A DNA stretch of 64,000 nt, taken from contig VCMS01000016.1 of NCBI GenBank assembly GCA_022539475.1, forward strand, positions 287,643-351,642, in the 5' to 3' direction. Of this stretch, positions 11,701-20,828 are shown in pieces. The notes under the pieces are model-generated. The model had not been told where the DNA came from, made no database searches, and was given only the letters and a program-made list of their open reading frames with translations. The position numbers and the translations under genes were made by a program. Position 1 is the stretch's first letter, and each line of letters begins with the position of its first letter. The stretch comes from Gracilaria domingensis (Eukaryota; Rhodophyta; Florideophyceae; Gracilariales; Gracilariaceae).

Positions 11701-12779
11701 GAATCCGGGTGTTCCTCCCTGGCCGCTGAATCCGGCCCTTGGCCATGATTACGTCCACAGGTGCATCCATAATTTGTATACTCTGAACTTTTGTTGTCAT
11801 AAAGGTAAGAATCGTCGCCGAAGTAGAAGCTTTCCTCAGACTCCTCTCCATCTCCGTCGGAACAAGAATCGCTGTCAATCTGCCATATCACGTCGCCATC
11901 ATCATGGCCACAAGCGCCCATGCCCATGTGATACACGTGATGACACAAGTGCTCCACATTTACCACAAGTGTCGGATTACCATCCTCTTCGGAATTCAGG
12001 TCATAATCGTCAATTCCAGTGTTAATCTCTCGAAGATAGGAGCTGGGTGTGTGCGGGTGCAGAAAGCGTCCACGCTCTTCCTGATACGGGAAATCTGCTG
12101 GCCGTCCAGGCCCTCTTTGACTATGTCCAGGGTCTTCAACAGGAGGTGATGAATCTCGTCTCGCGATCTCAAGATCGATTTCAAATCGGCGCAATTTGTT
12201 AACAGCTTCTGTGATTGAGACCCTCGTATCCCTTTGTGTGCTGAGCTTGTCCTTGATACTGACAAGAGCACTATAGGCACTCAAAGCTTCCTCAAAATTA
12301 CGAAGCTTAACTTGCGCGTTTGCAAGAAGAATGAGCACCTGAAAATGCAAACCCGTGTTTTCCCGATAGTACAGGTTTGGAAATGCAGAGAAGCACAGCT
12401 CGCATATTTCAAGACATCGACGATAGCGTCTGAGATTATACATGCATGTGGCGCGATTAGAGAGCAGAGTAGCATCGAACGGGTTAAAGAGAGAGGCCAT
12501 TCTATAACGTTGATTAGCTTCTTTGTATCTGCCCTGGCGGAACATACGAACAGCGGTGTCTCTGAGCATCGTAGCGAACTGAAAGGTATCCGGAGGGCCG
12601 TCATAATCCTTAAAAACCTCGAGGCATTCATTCTCAAGAACATACTGTGCATGAGGAGAAATGCGAAGTCCTCGACGTTCACTGCGGATGAGAAAGGAGG
12701 CTACGGCCTGCAGACGGCTACGCGCATCGCGCCTGCGACGTCGCCGCTCCCTCGCGTTATCAGGGTATGAGGAATACAT
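8748..12779 (-). CDS. large TPR and C-terminal RING-HC protein, probable E3 ubiquitin ligase
   Basis: 1,343 residues without an intron. After a basic start the protein has TPR-like helices (RYKEANQRYRMASLFNPFDA, then CSHRATC-type repeats, nucleotides about 12,170-12,560). An acidic region follows with four near-repeats of EELPDLVDT (11,590-11,720), then a serine- and arginine-rich segment and a central domain with paired cysteines (about 10,890-10,940). A second TPR-like block lies at about 9,750-10,160. At the C terminus is a full C3HC4 RING, ECCICMDN...CSHRFCEACI...CPVCRSD (about 8,780-8,910). RING-HC domains recruit E2 enzymes, so ubiquitin ligase activity is expected; substrates are unknown. 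I know no named protein with exactly this order of domains. Confidence 0.8.
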   Translation of the reverse strand: MYSSYPDNARERRRRRRDARSRLQAVASFLIRSERRGLRISPHAQYVLENECLEVFKDYDGPPDTFQFATMLRDTAVRMFRQGRYKEANQRYRMASLFNPFDATLLSNRATCMYNLRRYRRCLEICELCFSAFPNLYYRENTGLHFQVLILLANAQVKLRNFEEALSAYSALVSIKDKLSTQRDTRVSITEAVNKLRRFEIDLEIARRDSSPPVEDPGHSQRGPGRPADFPYQEERGRFLHPHTPSSYLREINTGIDDYDLNSEEDGNPTLVVNVEHLCHHVYHMGMGACGHDDGDVIWQIDSDSCSDGDGEESEESFYFGDDSYLYDNKSSEYTNYGCTCGRNHGQGPDSAAREEHPDSVDTEELPDLVDTEELPDLVDADDLPDLVATSDDDKNFPSVKEKESVNDEVGFMAVNPFKLEQYSETRRKTSLGSSSPSRSRRGGKRSGSSRSESPQNRTLGKSKPSMRKFKNLLVMNEAVDALRSAQSSNGLTSNLGETKTENDAEYYKLVAELKSFVSKNQWTAIQPGKSRTVCDSDNEEPVSELDFSRIRKQRDTDLLEEASKALPPGNDTFLSRCTTEIFGSSFQSTGTLDFTRYFGAHTRLQSQGGKKKNKGCDRSCRPCFARRMWKLRFKSRKVADAQEYFVNVHNDDRVDDKNFLALFEWIPSGYYGSGYELANEHGILLHGVAFLILLQNEVCWQHNKIGFVNSIQKPFCDALLKNMKTGTDLLAISTLFDMFLETLNVIHCIKYQEWKGISRSPQFVGVSGLVPKMPSSSTDSTDLGAVDKVAKLMSHNGTATENWSNWVLAGHLAKEEEWVYHTLAGNIREVMLHFARNVLRVRSTSMPSNLNSIIGEVAEVRHLEDVLYRQRCRELEKMSTSRKDADLERGVLLVTRSIEAFPRKMRLYFRRADMRFRMSKWDACIRDLHKVQSLAQEQKERSENHSFDSEQRKSLLYLAILLEGDAHRERAKDPSSAQKSHVVASIDLYRRAMNMWSKKRKNRGKILQKIREQERLLASLEDNKRGKWNDEPSPKSKAKGKRKESVPKPAVSPQIDLASSSEEDEGAFVPGSRYGALLKEKSTTLSTPGGGQEKSEAPNSGEGLHSGDGGSWHRSKNGPSPEILLSEVRRILSLFGGEARSSDIVDNLDLTRWNIQDSANYITTAFGTLNSLCSEFGTGFEMRAGSQSDPVIALTNDEEFIPVSRGRPSASRDRQRNDKSASRRPGSRTKHSRSRSSTTQTSFGRRSEIRTSETPHYQKVIEDLLKDERDGRTPGPNSSELNAERDKECCICMDNPPDCLTIPCSHRFCEACILEYLARENTDKICPVCRSDITNVASMVVH

Positions 12780-13311
12780 ATTTCAGCCAGAGCCGAGCCT
12801 CATTCGGAGAAAGTACAAGCTGCGCCAGGAACAAGAGCAATGTTGGTCGCGTAACCGAGGTTGGGGGAACGGTGAACGAAAGTAGCTTCAAAACCCTGAC
12901 CTGAGGAATCTGGCGGGAGTACGAGCGAAACAACACCGATTTGTACAGGGGAGAAAAGATGCGGATGGTTCGCAAACGTCTACCAACTTGGTAGTACCAA
13001 GCATGCAAGGGCAACAAGGGCTACAGCGAAGGAGCGCGTGAAACGAAGGGAAAGAAGGACATCATCTCTTATATCTAATTGCCCGCCGGTGCCATGCTCA
13101 GCCGCCCGTTGCTCTTCCAATCTCTTGCTGCCACGTTGCATCCGGTTCGCTACATGTAGCGAAGCACAACCAGGCCAGTCACAGGAGATACAGCAAACGT
13201 TACACCGGTGCCGAAGAATGATCTTTGCAGTGCCGCCTCGATGGGTGCTTTTCGATCAAGAGACAACTCCGAGATCGTACTTCAAGTTCATGACGTTCGT
13301 CGTGCAGCATT
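12780..13311. promoter_or_regulatory. shared upstream region of divergent RING and OTC genes
   Basis: 532 bp separate the two divergent starts. Overlapping plus-strand frames here are out of frame with OTC. Promoter function is inferred from position; no clear TATA box is seen. Confidence 0.35.
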
Positions 13312-14379
13312 ATGACGCAAACAATAGCAATGGCTACCGGCTTCATTTCTTTTCCCCTACCGATCCCATCTCACTCGCGACGTTCCACAAAGAATGCTCC
13401 TCGATGCTCAACAACAGCACCGCAGCCAGTCATCTCAAGAGCCAAGCTGCCCACCACGCAGTCTCATTTTTTGCATGTTGATGACTTTTCGGCCCAGCAA
13501 CTGAGAGATGTGTTGCGAATCGCTGATGAGCTTAAAAAACGCGACAGTCTAAACGATCCAGATTTCTTGCCCTTGAAAAAGAAAGCAATGTCAATGGTGT
13601 TTGCAAAGCCCTCCGCGCGCACGAGAGTTTCATTTGAAACTGCTGTATTCAAGTCTGGCGGACATGCGCTATGTCTTGGTCCAGAGGTTGGCGTAAACAC
13701 TAGAGAGGCAGCAAAAGATGTTTCTAGAGTTTTGTCGGGAATGACCGATATTATTATGGCTCGCTTGTTTGCCCATAACGATATATTGGAAATGGCAGAG
13801 TATGCATCTGTCCCTGTCATAAACGGCCTCACCGATTACAATCATCCATGTCAGATTGTAGCAGATGCACTCACAATCTTGGAATCTCGTGGTTCAATTG
13901 ATGGCGCACACGTTGTTTACGTCGGCGACGGAAACAACATCGTGCATTCATGGTTTGAATTGGCCGCCTTACTACCTATTCGTTTTACATGCGCTTGTCC
14001 AAAGGGTTATTTACCCAACATGCAGCTCTTCGAGAAAGTGCAGAACATGGGTATATCAGAAGTGAGCATCTCTCACGACCCACAAGAAGCAGTTCGTAAC
14101 GCAGATTTTGTCTACACTGATGTTTGGGCGAGTATGGGTCAGAAAGAGGAGGCCATAGAGCGTGTAAAGACCTTCAAGGATTTCCAGATCACAGGCGAGA
14201 TGATGAAGCAGACCAATGGCGGAAAATTTCTGCATTGCTTACCTGCCGAGAGAGGGAGAGAATGCACTGACGAAGTCATGGAGGCGGACTATTCAATAGT
14301 GTTTCAACAAGCAGAGAACCGAATGCATGCACAATTGGCTATTATACTCGCATGTATGGGTATTGATGTCGGGGTTTAG
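13312..14379 (+). CDS. OTC: ornithine carbamoyltransferase, organelle-targeted
   Basis: 355 residues. This enzyme makes citrulline from ornithine and carbamoyl phosphate in arginine synthesis. The carbamoyl-phosphate loop appears as KPSARTRVSFE, where many homologues have STRTR. HPCQ, DGNN, the ornithine-site HCLPAERG and the terminal helix with ENRMHAQ are all present. About 50 residues ahead of the catalytic core (FLHVDDFS) are rich in Ser, Thr, Pro and Arg and look like a transit peptide, probably plastid. The second in-frame ATG at 13,330 may be the true start. Length without the leader fits the usual 300-310 residues. Confidence 0.92.
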   Translation: MTQTIAMATGFISFPLPIPSHSRRSTKNAPRCSTTAPQPVISRAKLPTTQSHFLHVDDFSAQQLRDVLRIADELKKRDSLNDPDFLPLKKKAMSMVFAKPSARTRVSFETAVFKSGGHALCLGPEVGVNTREAAKDVSRVLSGMTDIIMARLFAHNDILEMAEYASVPVINGLTDYNHPCQIVADALTILESRGSIDGAHVVYVGDGNNIVHSWFELAALLPIRFTCACPKGYLPNMQLFEKVQNMGISEVSISHDPQEAVRNADFVYTDVWASMGQKEEAIERVKTFKDFQITGEMMKQTNGGKFLHCLPAERGRECTDEVMEADYSIVFQQAENRMHAQLAIILACMGIDVGV

Positions 14380-15331
14380 CCATAGAAATGGGGTTTGGCC
14401 CAAGTTAATCTGGAGAGTAATCTGAATCAGTGCTCCTTTGAATTTCATCGTAGTAATATTTCTAGTGTTCTTTTCAAGACTGCCCTTACGAGTTGCTGCC
14501 CAACTAAATAACGCAGAGTGTGATGAAGAGTTTTTTATCTCCTTGGCAGCCTATCCACGGATTGTCCAACGACGAAGAAACATGCGGAGCATAATCGGTG
14601 GTCTTTGAGTCAGCATCCTCGCCAGGCCCTATCGAAACCACCAAAGATATACTTTTCTTACAGACATGATGTGCGAAGGTTGGCCGTCGAACAGCACAAT
14701 TCTGGGAGGCTGTACTGACGGAACATTGCGGCCCAGAGAGTGCAGGGGTAAGGATATCCTTCTACCCTTGATGATGATGTCGGCTTTATTTAGGCTATCC
14801 AAGGATAGCCTTCGTATCCTTCTACCCTTCGTATCCTTCTATCCTTGTAGTAGAAATCAGGTGAAATTTCCTACGCAAGAAAAATTGCCTGCAAATTTTG
14901 CAGTGCAAAATATTGTCGGTGTAACTGCCACGGATGATGGAAGTACATACTGACATGGGCGTATAAGGATAACTTCTGGGGCCATCGGTAACGTCATCGT
15001 CCAAGTTCATCCGCGTGCTCTTTTATTGGTAGGGATCGAAGTCAAAGGACAATCAAACGAATCTTTCTCCTTTGCGTATTCTGCGCATTCTTGATACAAT
15101 GTTTTTTCCTTCCTCACCTATACGTAGAGTCTGAATGCTATTCTGAGAAGGTAACGGCGGTATTCAACCACTTTCAAGCTTTGACCAACCTTTCGAAGCA
15201 TCCCGGCTATACAGTGGTCGAATCTAGTCGGATTGCGCTCAAACAAGCTCTCAACCCGGGCTTCAATATTTTGCTTCGACACCGGCTCTCCTATTGTCCC
15301 TAGCGAAGCCTTTGTGACTTCATGCTCTGCA
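14380..15331. other. intergenic with small repeats
   Basis: About 950 bp. It contains a perfect palindrome and a 17-bp tandem duplication (listed separately) but no supported gene. The upstream part of the COQ10 frame (15,233-15,331) is treated as leader because the ATG at 15,332 begins a typical presequence. Confidence 0.4.
14793..14844. repeat. palindrome plus two 17-bp direct repeats
   Basis: ggctatcc-aa-ggatagcc (14,793-14,810) is a perfect 8-bp inverted repeat. Directly after it ttcgtatccttctaYcc occurs twice in tandem (14,811-14,827 and 14,828-14,844), and a related atccttctaccc lies just upstream at about 14,755. Confidence 0.7.
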
Positions 15332-16012
15332 ATGACCATTCAGACTGCCAGTTGGTTGCGGAGTACTTGGCGACAGTTTTCAAATCATTCAAGAGCCCTT
15401 CGCCCAATAAGACCATCAGCCTCCCGTATAACCAAACCTCTAACTCCATTAACTCCTTCCCCAATAACTGCAGCATCTGTTGGACCTGTGGCGCCAGTGC
15501 CAAAGAGAGCAAATAGTTCCACACCCCAAACTCGCTTACCACATTCTCGAAGTCATTCGGAAGAGCGTATCGTACCATTCACCCCCGATCAACTTTACCG
15601 AGTCGTTGCAAATGTTGACGAGTATTCGGAATTCGTGCCATGGTGTACATCGTCGCGAGTAATACGCAGAATTGATGACCATCACATTATCGCAGACCTT
15701 GCCGTGGGCTTTCGTGTTCTTTCCGAAACATACACCTCGGTAATCACTCTCAACCCTTATCGTTCTGTCTGCGCGGATGTGCCAAACTCATCCCTTTTTG
15801 ATTACCTTATCACTGACTGGGCTTTTGAACCGGCGGGAGACATCACAAAACTCAAATTCTACGTCGAGTTTGCGTTCCGAAATCCAATGTACCAGCGCGT
15901 AACGGACTTGTTTTTTGAAGAAGTTGTGAAGCAAATGGTGGGTGCCTTCGAGAACAGATGTTTAGCGAAATATCGCACTGCGGAACGCCACGGAATATTG
16001 CATAAGTGGTAG
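15332..16012 (+). CDS. COQ10: coenzyme Q-binding protein COQ10, START-like
   Basis: About 226 residues. The first 75 are rich in Arg, Ser and Thr with no acids, as in a mitochondrial presequence (MTIQTASWLRSTWRQFSNHS). The rest is the polyketide-cyclase/START-like COQ10 domain: PFTPDQLYRVVANVDEYSEF, PWC, VGFRVLSETYTS, the tryptophan and phenylalanine block before LKFYVEFAFRNP, and a C-terminal amphipathic helix FFEEVVKQMVGAFENR. COQ10 binds ubiquinone and is needed for efficient respiration and Q synthesis on the inner mitochondrial membrane. Confidence 0.88.
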   Translation: MTIQTASWLRSTWRQFSNHSRALRPIRPSASRITKPLTPLTPSPITAASVGPVAPVPKRANSSTPQTRLPHSRSHSEERIVPFTPDQLYRVVANVDEYSEFVPWCTSSRVIRRIDDHHIIADLAVGFRVLSETYTSVITLNPYRSVCADVPNSSLFDYLITDWAFEPAGDITKLKFYVEFAFRNPMYQRVTDLFFEEVVKQMVGAFENRCLAKYRTAERHGILHKW

Positions 16013-16059
16013 CCATCGGAATAAATGAAGTACATTGCTTTTCAAAACCACATACGTGC

Positions 16060-16980
16060 TCAATCGTCCTCGTTTCCACTACTGTGTTCAGTTTCGTCCT
16101 CGGCTTGCTCCCCTATTAGACGTCTTGCCGTTGCAATGAAATCCCTTATCGCATCTTCGCGCCGAAGTTCAAGTGGGAGGCCGTCATATAATCTGTTTGA
16201 TGGCACTACGCCGCAACGCAGGGCACACCGAAACAGAGGTCTTCCGTTGGACATCCGGTGCGCTTCGGTCAGTTCCTCCCAACTGTACAACAGAGCGTCA
16301 GCAACCTCCCAGTGGTCAAAGTCAATAATCCAGACATTCTCTCGTTCGATGTAAATGTCAACCACAAAGCTGCCTGGGAATGAGCCCTTTACCTCTGCCT
16401 CATAAAAACCAGTGATCTTGTCGACAATGGAATCCATCTCCTCGTCACTGTACTCGAAGAAATTTTCTGACCTTTGTGAAATAGCAACGACTTCCTCGTC
16501 TCGCACAAACACGCGAAACTCCATGCGATCGTCAACGTCCGCCCATTTTCTCAGAGCCAAATAACATCCATTCTCCGGAGTAACTGTGCGCATCACACGT
16601 TCTGAAGAACTGAACATCACAAGCACGTCATCCGCACTTGTGCATTTCATTGAGCGGTGAAAGTTCACCCATGTCGCATCCGAAGGGCATTTGGAGCCAA
16701 ACTTCGGGCACACAGCGCCTCCTAACTCATTTATTGAAGCATTAATTGCAGCTTCCAAATCAATATGGATTGAAGTTTCTGCGGATACATCAGAAGTCGT
16801 TCCATCAGACCATTCGACAACACCTTCTTGTGTTGCAGTTTTCACCGTGCCTTCGAGTAGAGAGCTTAGAACGGAGGGGGTTAGCCAGACAAAACGAGTC
16901 TTGGGGGTTCGACGACGAAACCGAGGAACCCAAGCGTTCGGAGCGAAACTGGCGGATGTAGGATCCGCAGTCCCTGGCAT
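16060..16980 (-). CDS. CDC123: CDC123 family protein (eIF2 assembly factor)
   Basis: 306 residues. D123/CDC123 proteins are ATP-grasp-like chaperones that bind eIF2 gamma and promote assembly of the eIF2 heterotrimer. The sequence shows WVPRFRRRTPKTRF at the N terminus, PKFGSKCPSDATWVNFHRSMKC in the centre (the family's PKLNWSSPKDA-type segment), then MEFRVFVRDEEVVAISQR, and VVDIYIERENVWIIDFDHW with the metal-binding aspartates near the end. An acidic tail closes the protein. It is convergent with COQ10, with only 47 bp between stops. Confidence 0.9.
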   Translation of the reverse strand: MPGTADPTSASFAPNAWVPRFRRRTPKTRFVWLTPSVLSSLLEGTVKTATQEGVVEWSDGTTSDVSAETSIHIDLEAAINASINELGGAVCPKFGSKCPSDATWVNFHRSMKCTSADDVLVMFSSSERVMRTVTPENGCYLALRKWADVDDRMEFRVFVRDEEVVAISQRSENFFEYSDEEMDSIVDKITGFYEAEVKGSFPGSFVVDIYIERENVWIIDFDHWEVADALLYSWEELTEAHRMSNGRPLFRCALRCGVVPSNRLYDGLPLELRREDAIRDFIATARRLIGEQAEDETEHSSGNEDD

Positions 16981-17579
16981 CTCTTAAGTTTGAATCAAAA
17001 AGACCTGTTCATGCACGGAACTTGAGCCAAAGCGCCTCGCGTTTCTTTTCTAGGGCAACGAAGAACTCACCTCCAGCGTCCAAGCCTACTCTTCAAACCT
17101 AAGTGGCTTTGCAAGTTTTCTGGATGCTCAGCAATGGGGTTTCGGCTGGACGCTTCCCGATGTTCATACGAAAATTGCCCATCTTCGCGCACGTACGTGT
17201 AGTATGCCCTTCTGACACTTACAGATGTGAGAACAGTACGCATACGTGTACATACTGTACGTGTACCTGTATTCGGTGTTTGTCCAGGTTGACAGGTGCG
17301 TACATCTTTCAGCACCTGACACTTACGGAGTTCATGCAAGTTGCAACTTTGTAGTACAAAGTTTGTACCCTGTATGCAGACGGGGTAAGATACCAGAATT
17401 TTCAACTGTACTTACGTGTATTACAAAGACAAGCACCCTGTGCAGTCTGCGAGGAAGTCTGATATCTTTGGTGGCATGAAATAATCTGTTCTTGACGTGA
17501 CTTTCCTGATTCCCAAGTCCTTCATCCCGGATCTTGATCATCAAGTCGAACGATATCGAAGCTTTCTGCTTAGATAATC
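16981..17579. other. intergenic between divergent CDC123 and EMC6
   Basis: About 600 bp rich in short gtac/tacgtgta motifs around 17,190-17,280. Both promoters must lie here. No gene is seen. Confidence 0.4.
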
Positions 17580-17960
17580 ATGGCGATTTTATCGATCCAG
17601 GACATTAAGCTGCAAAAACTCTACGCAGCCAACCAACAGGCTCTGCTTTTTGTGTACGTTTACAAACTGACTACAAATAGTAGTATTTCTCAGCCAACCT
17701 AACTCTGAAACAGTCGTATATTTGGATATGCGGCCGGGGGTGTTGCAGCAGGTATACTTGGTCTACAAGGGTTTCAAGGTTTCCTGTTCTACGTGCTTGT
17801 TTCCCTAATGATTTCCATAGGTCTTCTCGTCAAGACTAATTTCGTTCCGGGAAGATATTTGCGGGCTCCAATTGCTACAATATTGTTCTTTGGTGCCTTT
17901 GGGAGGAACTCAATTCTGACTTATGTTCTCTTTTGGACCATGGCATTCTCCTTTCGCTAA
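17580..17960 (+). CDS. EMC6: EMC6, ER membrane protein complex subunit 6 (two exons)
   Basis: Joins 17,580-17,653 and 17,714-17,960 across a 60-bp gt..ag intron (gtacgt...gaaacag) to give 106 residues; the human protein has 110. Exon 1 ends in a helix with NQQALLF. Exon 2 continues GGVAAGILGLQGFQGF, a second hydrophobic helix, a basic loop and the family's C-terminal TYVLFWTMAF. With this splice the spacing from the conserved Asn to AGILGL equals that of known EMC6. The EMC inserts tail-anchored and multipass proteins into the ER membrane. The last 51 bp overlap the 3' end of the convergent gene. Confidence 0.85.
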
Positions 17961-18557
17961 GCGACAAGTTTTCTTGAACTCATTCAGAACTTGCGCTGCC
18001 ACTCGCAGACGCTCGGGACGCGCATCCAAGTATTTTTCCAAGTTCTTCTTCGCTCGTTGAAGATCGCTTCTCTCTTTAAGCAAATGCTGCATTTTTTCCT
18101 CCAAGCATTTCAGTTCTTTTCGGCTTTGTTCTATTTCCCTGAAAAGTAGCGTCAGGAACGCGCTGCTGCCCTGCATATGTCGTAATCGGACCCTCTCTAT
18201 ATCAAGGTTAATGCCCGCACCGTATTCGACTCCCCATGGAATAGAGATAATTAATTCATTTTTCTCCACGCGAGCAAGGGGTGGCTTGCTTGAAAACGCT
18301 TTACGAATCGCAGTTGTCCTTGAAATCGCAGATAACAATGCTAGAGATTCACGGCGATCCGGTTCGTTTGGGATGTTGCCGACCAGAGAAGACATCCCAT
18401 TACAAATATTTACTTTGATCCCTTTGTCAGAATCCGCAGACAAAGCAACGAGTCCATAAAGGGCTTCGCAGCCGTCATTTCCACCACTCACTTTCCCAAC
18501 CCATTTCCAATATTTTGCTTGCAGCTCCTGCACCATACTCGGTGCCGTTCGCTTCAT
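17910..18557 (-). CDS. unknown protein with C-terminal coiled coil
   Basis: About 215 residues from ATG 18,557 (the open frame upstream of it starts only with TTG). The N-terminal half looks like a compact mixed fold (IISIPWGVEYG, then VRLRHMQGSSAFL). The second half is a continuous coiled coil (SRKELKCLEEKMQHLLKERS...) with a basic tail. A small head and a stalk could suit a structural or DNA-repair scaffold, but no family motif is seen and I assign none. Confidence 0.55.
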   Translation of the reverse strand: MKRTAPSMVQELQAKYWKWVGKVSGGNDGCEALYGLVALSADSDKGIKVNICNGMSSLVGNIPNEPDRRESLALLSAISRTTAIRKAFSSKPPLARVEKNELIISIPWGVEYGAGINLDIERVRLRHMQGSSAFLTLLFREIEQSRKELKCLEEKMQHLLKERSDLQRAKKNLEKYLDARPERLRVAAQVLNEFKKTCRLAKGECHGPKENISQN

Positions 18558-19535
18558 CGAATGGTAGAATAGCAAATGAAATCAGATTGAAGCGAATGGT
18601 AACTACCCTTGGTACGAGTATTGTACCGATGTGATTCACATGTGAGCGAAATTTTTGCGGGGCGCTTCTGAAAATAAATTTGGAAGCGCCTTCGAGAATC
18701 ACGAATTCCCAAGCGTTGTTAGTCAGCAACACGCAAATGATGTTGAGGTGGGCACGGGAATGTCCCCTGCTTCTCATATAGGCAGGCGCAGGCCTTTTGA
18801 GAACTTGCAGAACAGTTGCATGTAACTTGTGGTGCGTTTTGTCTCTTGATGGGACTGATTCCGGCGACATTGGACATTGATCAGCGAGATAGGACAACTA
18901 GCACTGTGTAATGAGCCTGCAGAAATTCTCTCGTGCTCAAGAACTTGTCAGAAACCTCAGTTTGGATGTCCGGACTCATCGCAAATGTTTCTGCACAGTG
19001 CGAGCAGATTATGGCCTCATTTGATACAAATGCGGTTGTTGATGTTGGGCCATTCTCGTTGGTGATGTCCAGAACTAACCAACATCTTCTTTGTTTCGGA
19101 CAACAACCACTAATTCCTAGCTCGAGGTAGAACTTTCGTTTAAGAAAGTTCTCTCTCGTCATAGAGGCCAAGAACCCACCAGCCGTAAAGGAACTCAGTA
19201 AATCACATTTACTTTGGACCCATACGCGCCACCATATGAGCTTGTTCGTACCGCACACTCGCGTCACGCCAAAATGAACTACCGGTCTCACTGGTTAGAA
19301 TCACTAAGAAAAAACAAGCAGTGGCATTCCAAGTTTTGAATTTCTTTTGGAGGGAAGGACACTTTCAGCTAAAAGTACACTTCCTGCTGCTTCGTAATTG
19401 AGGAGAGCTGACTACAAGGAAGACTGAACAAGAGCTTGTTCTTTATGGAAACTAGGGTGCACCTGACAACCCTGCGTCTTATCGAGAAATACTTGATTTC
19501 TTCATGCTTAATAACTATAGTTTACAAGGGTTACC
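18558..19535. other. intergenic, no gene firmly seen
   Basis: Short frames exist on both strands around 18,880-19,290 but overlap each other, and none shows a domain. An intron-containing small gene cannot be excluded. Confidence 0.35.
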
Positions 19536-20828
19536 ATGTCTCCTACAACTAGAGTATCACAGATGCGGCTTCTGCCGTATGTGTATGAACCATCTGTCTT
19601 CAATACGGTGTCATCGACTGCCCAGGAGGACATAGAGTCAGTTCGTGGTAGCTGTTCTATTACGTTTCCCCGTCAAGATCATCCCGATCTCCAAAGATAC
19701 TCTGAGATCTCTTTCGGCACAAGAGGTATCATTAAGGTTGCGAGATTTGATGTCTATGATAACTTTTCTGTACTCGTCAGGAAAAAGACGTTGACGTGGA
19801 ATTTGCAACGGGGAAGCTCGATTCGAAATGGAATCAAACGCGATGGCTCATTCATTGGCGGTACTCCCGTTGTCCTTCCTCAAGAAGTCTTGAAGAATTT
19901 TCCAAACTTCGAGCAACACATGAAAGCAAACGAGGAATGGTTGCAAGAGCAAGAAGAAAACATAAAGAAATTCAAAGCTAGGTACAACATACCTCACATA
20001 CCAGGCAAAGGATCTAGTGTCAACGACTGGACTCCCTTGGAGAAAGATGTTGTCGTAAATAATGAAAATTGGGAGCAGTATGGTACACATGAGTTGTTTC
20101 CCTATATGAAAGCTGCAACTAATAGAAGTTACTTTGTTCTTCGCAACAACAGGGAAGCAACTATTGTTAGACCGATCGAAACTATTCCGAATATGTACGC
20201 GCGTGTCGCCCGTCTCAAAGCCTTAGAGCTATTTTGTCTTCCCACAGAGCACGGGGTACTGGTTGCCGCCCCGTTGCGATTCTTGCTAAGCCTTTTTTGG
20301 TTGCTACTGAGCCTTTGTTCCGGTGTAGTTGCAGCCGTTCACAATCGAAGTGACTGGGTTGAAAGAATGGAATCATTTATCACAGTCGCGACGGTTGTTG
20401 GCTTAACCTTGCCTGCATTCTTTTCTCTTCTCATGCAAGAGCCTGATCTGGTTAAGAATGCTATTCGTGGGAAAAAGACCCTTACAACAGATCAACAAGT
20501 AGCGACATGGTTCGGTTTCACAGAGCTGGACTACGCAGCAGCAGCTATTTGTCTCAATGGTACTTTCCTCGTTAGTGAATTTCGAGGCCGGTTTCTTTCC
20601 GGGAAGGCCAACGGTGCACTTTCAGGAGGCGGATATCTAGTATCTGCTGCAACACTTCAAAAGGTGGGAATTCTTGTTGGAAGATCAATATACAGACGGG
20701 TATGGGACGACACGAATAGAATTGTCGAACAAGTTGATTCTTTTGTGAGCCATTTATCTAGTCTCGAAAGAAAGGGTAAATATCGAAGTTGGGCAGCGGG
20801 ATGTGTGGAGACAACACTTGTGGGTTAG
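19536..20828 (+). CDS. unknown membrane protein
   Basis: 430 residues from a well-placed ATG (accATGtct). The N-terminal 230 residues are soluble, with a charged helical segment (WLQEQEENIKKFKARY). Two or three hydrophobic segments follow: LRFLLSLFWLLLSLCSGVVAAV (about residue 245), ITVATVVGLTLPAFFSLL (about 280) and perhaps a weaker one near 335-350. I do not recognise the family; plastid or ER location cannot be told from sequence. Confidence 0.6.
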   Translation: MSPTTRVSQMRLLPYVYEPSVFNTVSSTAQEDIESVRGSCSITFPRQDHPDLQRYSEISFGTRGIIKVARFDVYDNFSVLVRKKTLTWNLQRGSSIRNGIKRDGSFIGGTPVVLPQEVLKNFPNFEQHMKANEEWLQEQEENIKKFKARYNIPHIPGKGSSVNDWTPLEKDVVVNNENWEQYGTHELFPYMKAATNRSYFVLRNNREATIVRPIETIPNMYARVARLKALELFCLPTEHGVLVAAPLRFLLSLFWLLLSLCSGVVAAVHNRSDWVERMESFITVATVVGLTLPAFFSLLMQEPDLVKNAIRGKKTLTTDQQVATWFGFTELDYAAAAICLNGTFLVSEFRGRFLSGKANGALSGGGYLVSAATLQKVGILVGRSIYRRVWDDTNRIVEQVDSFVSHLSSLERKGKYRSWAAGCVETTLVG

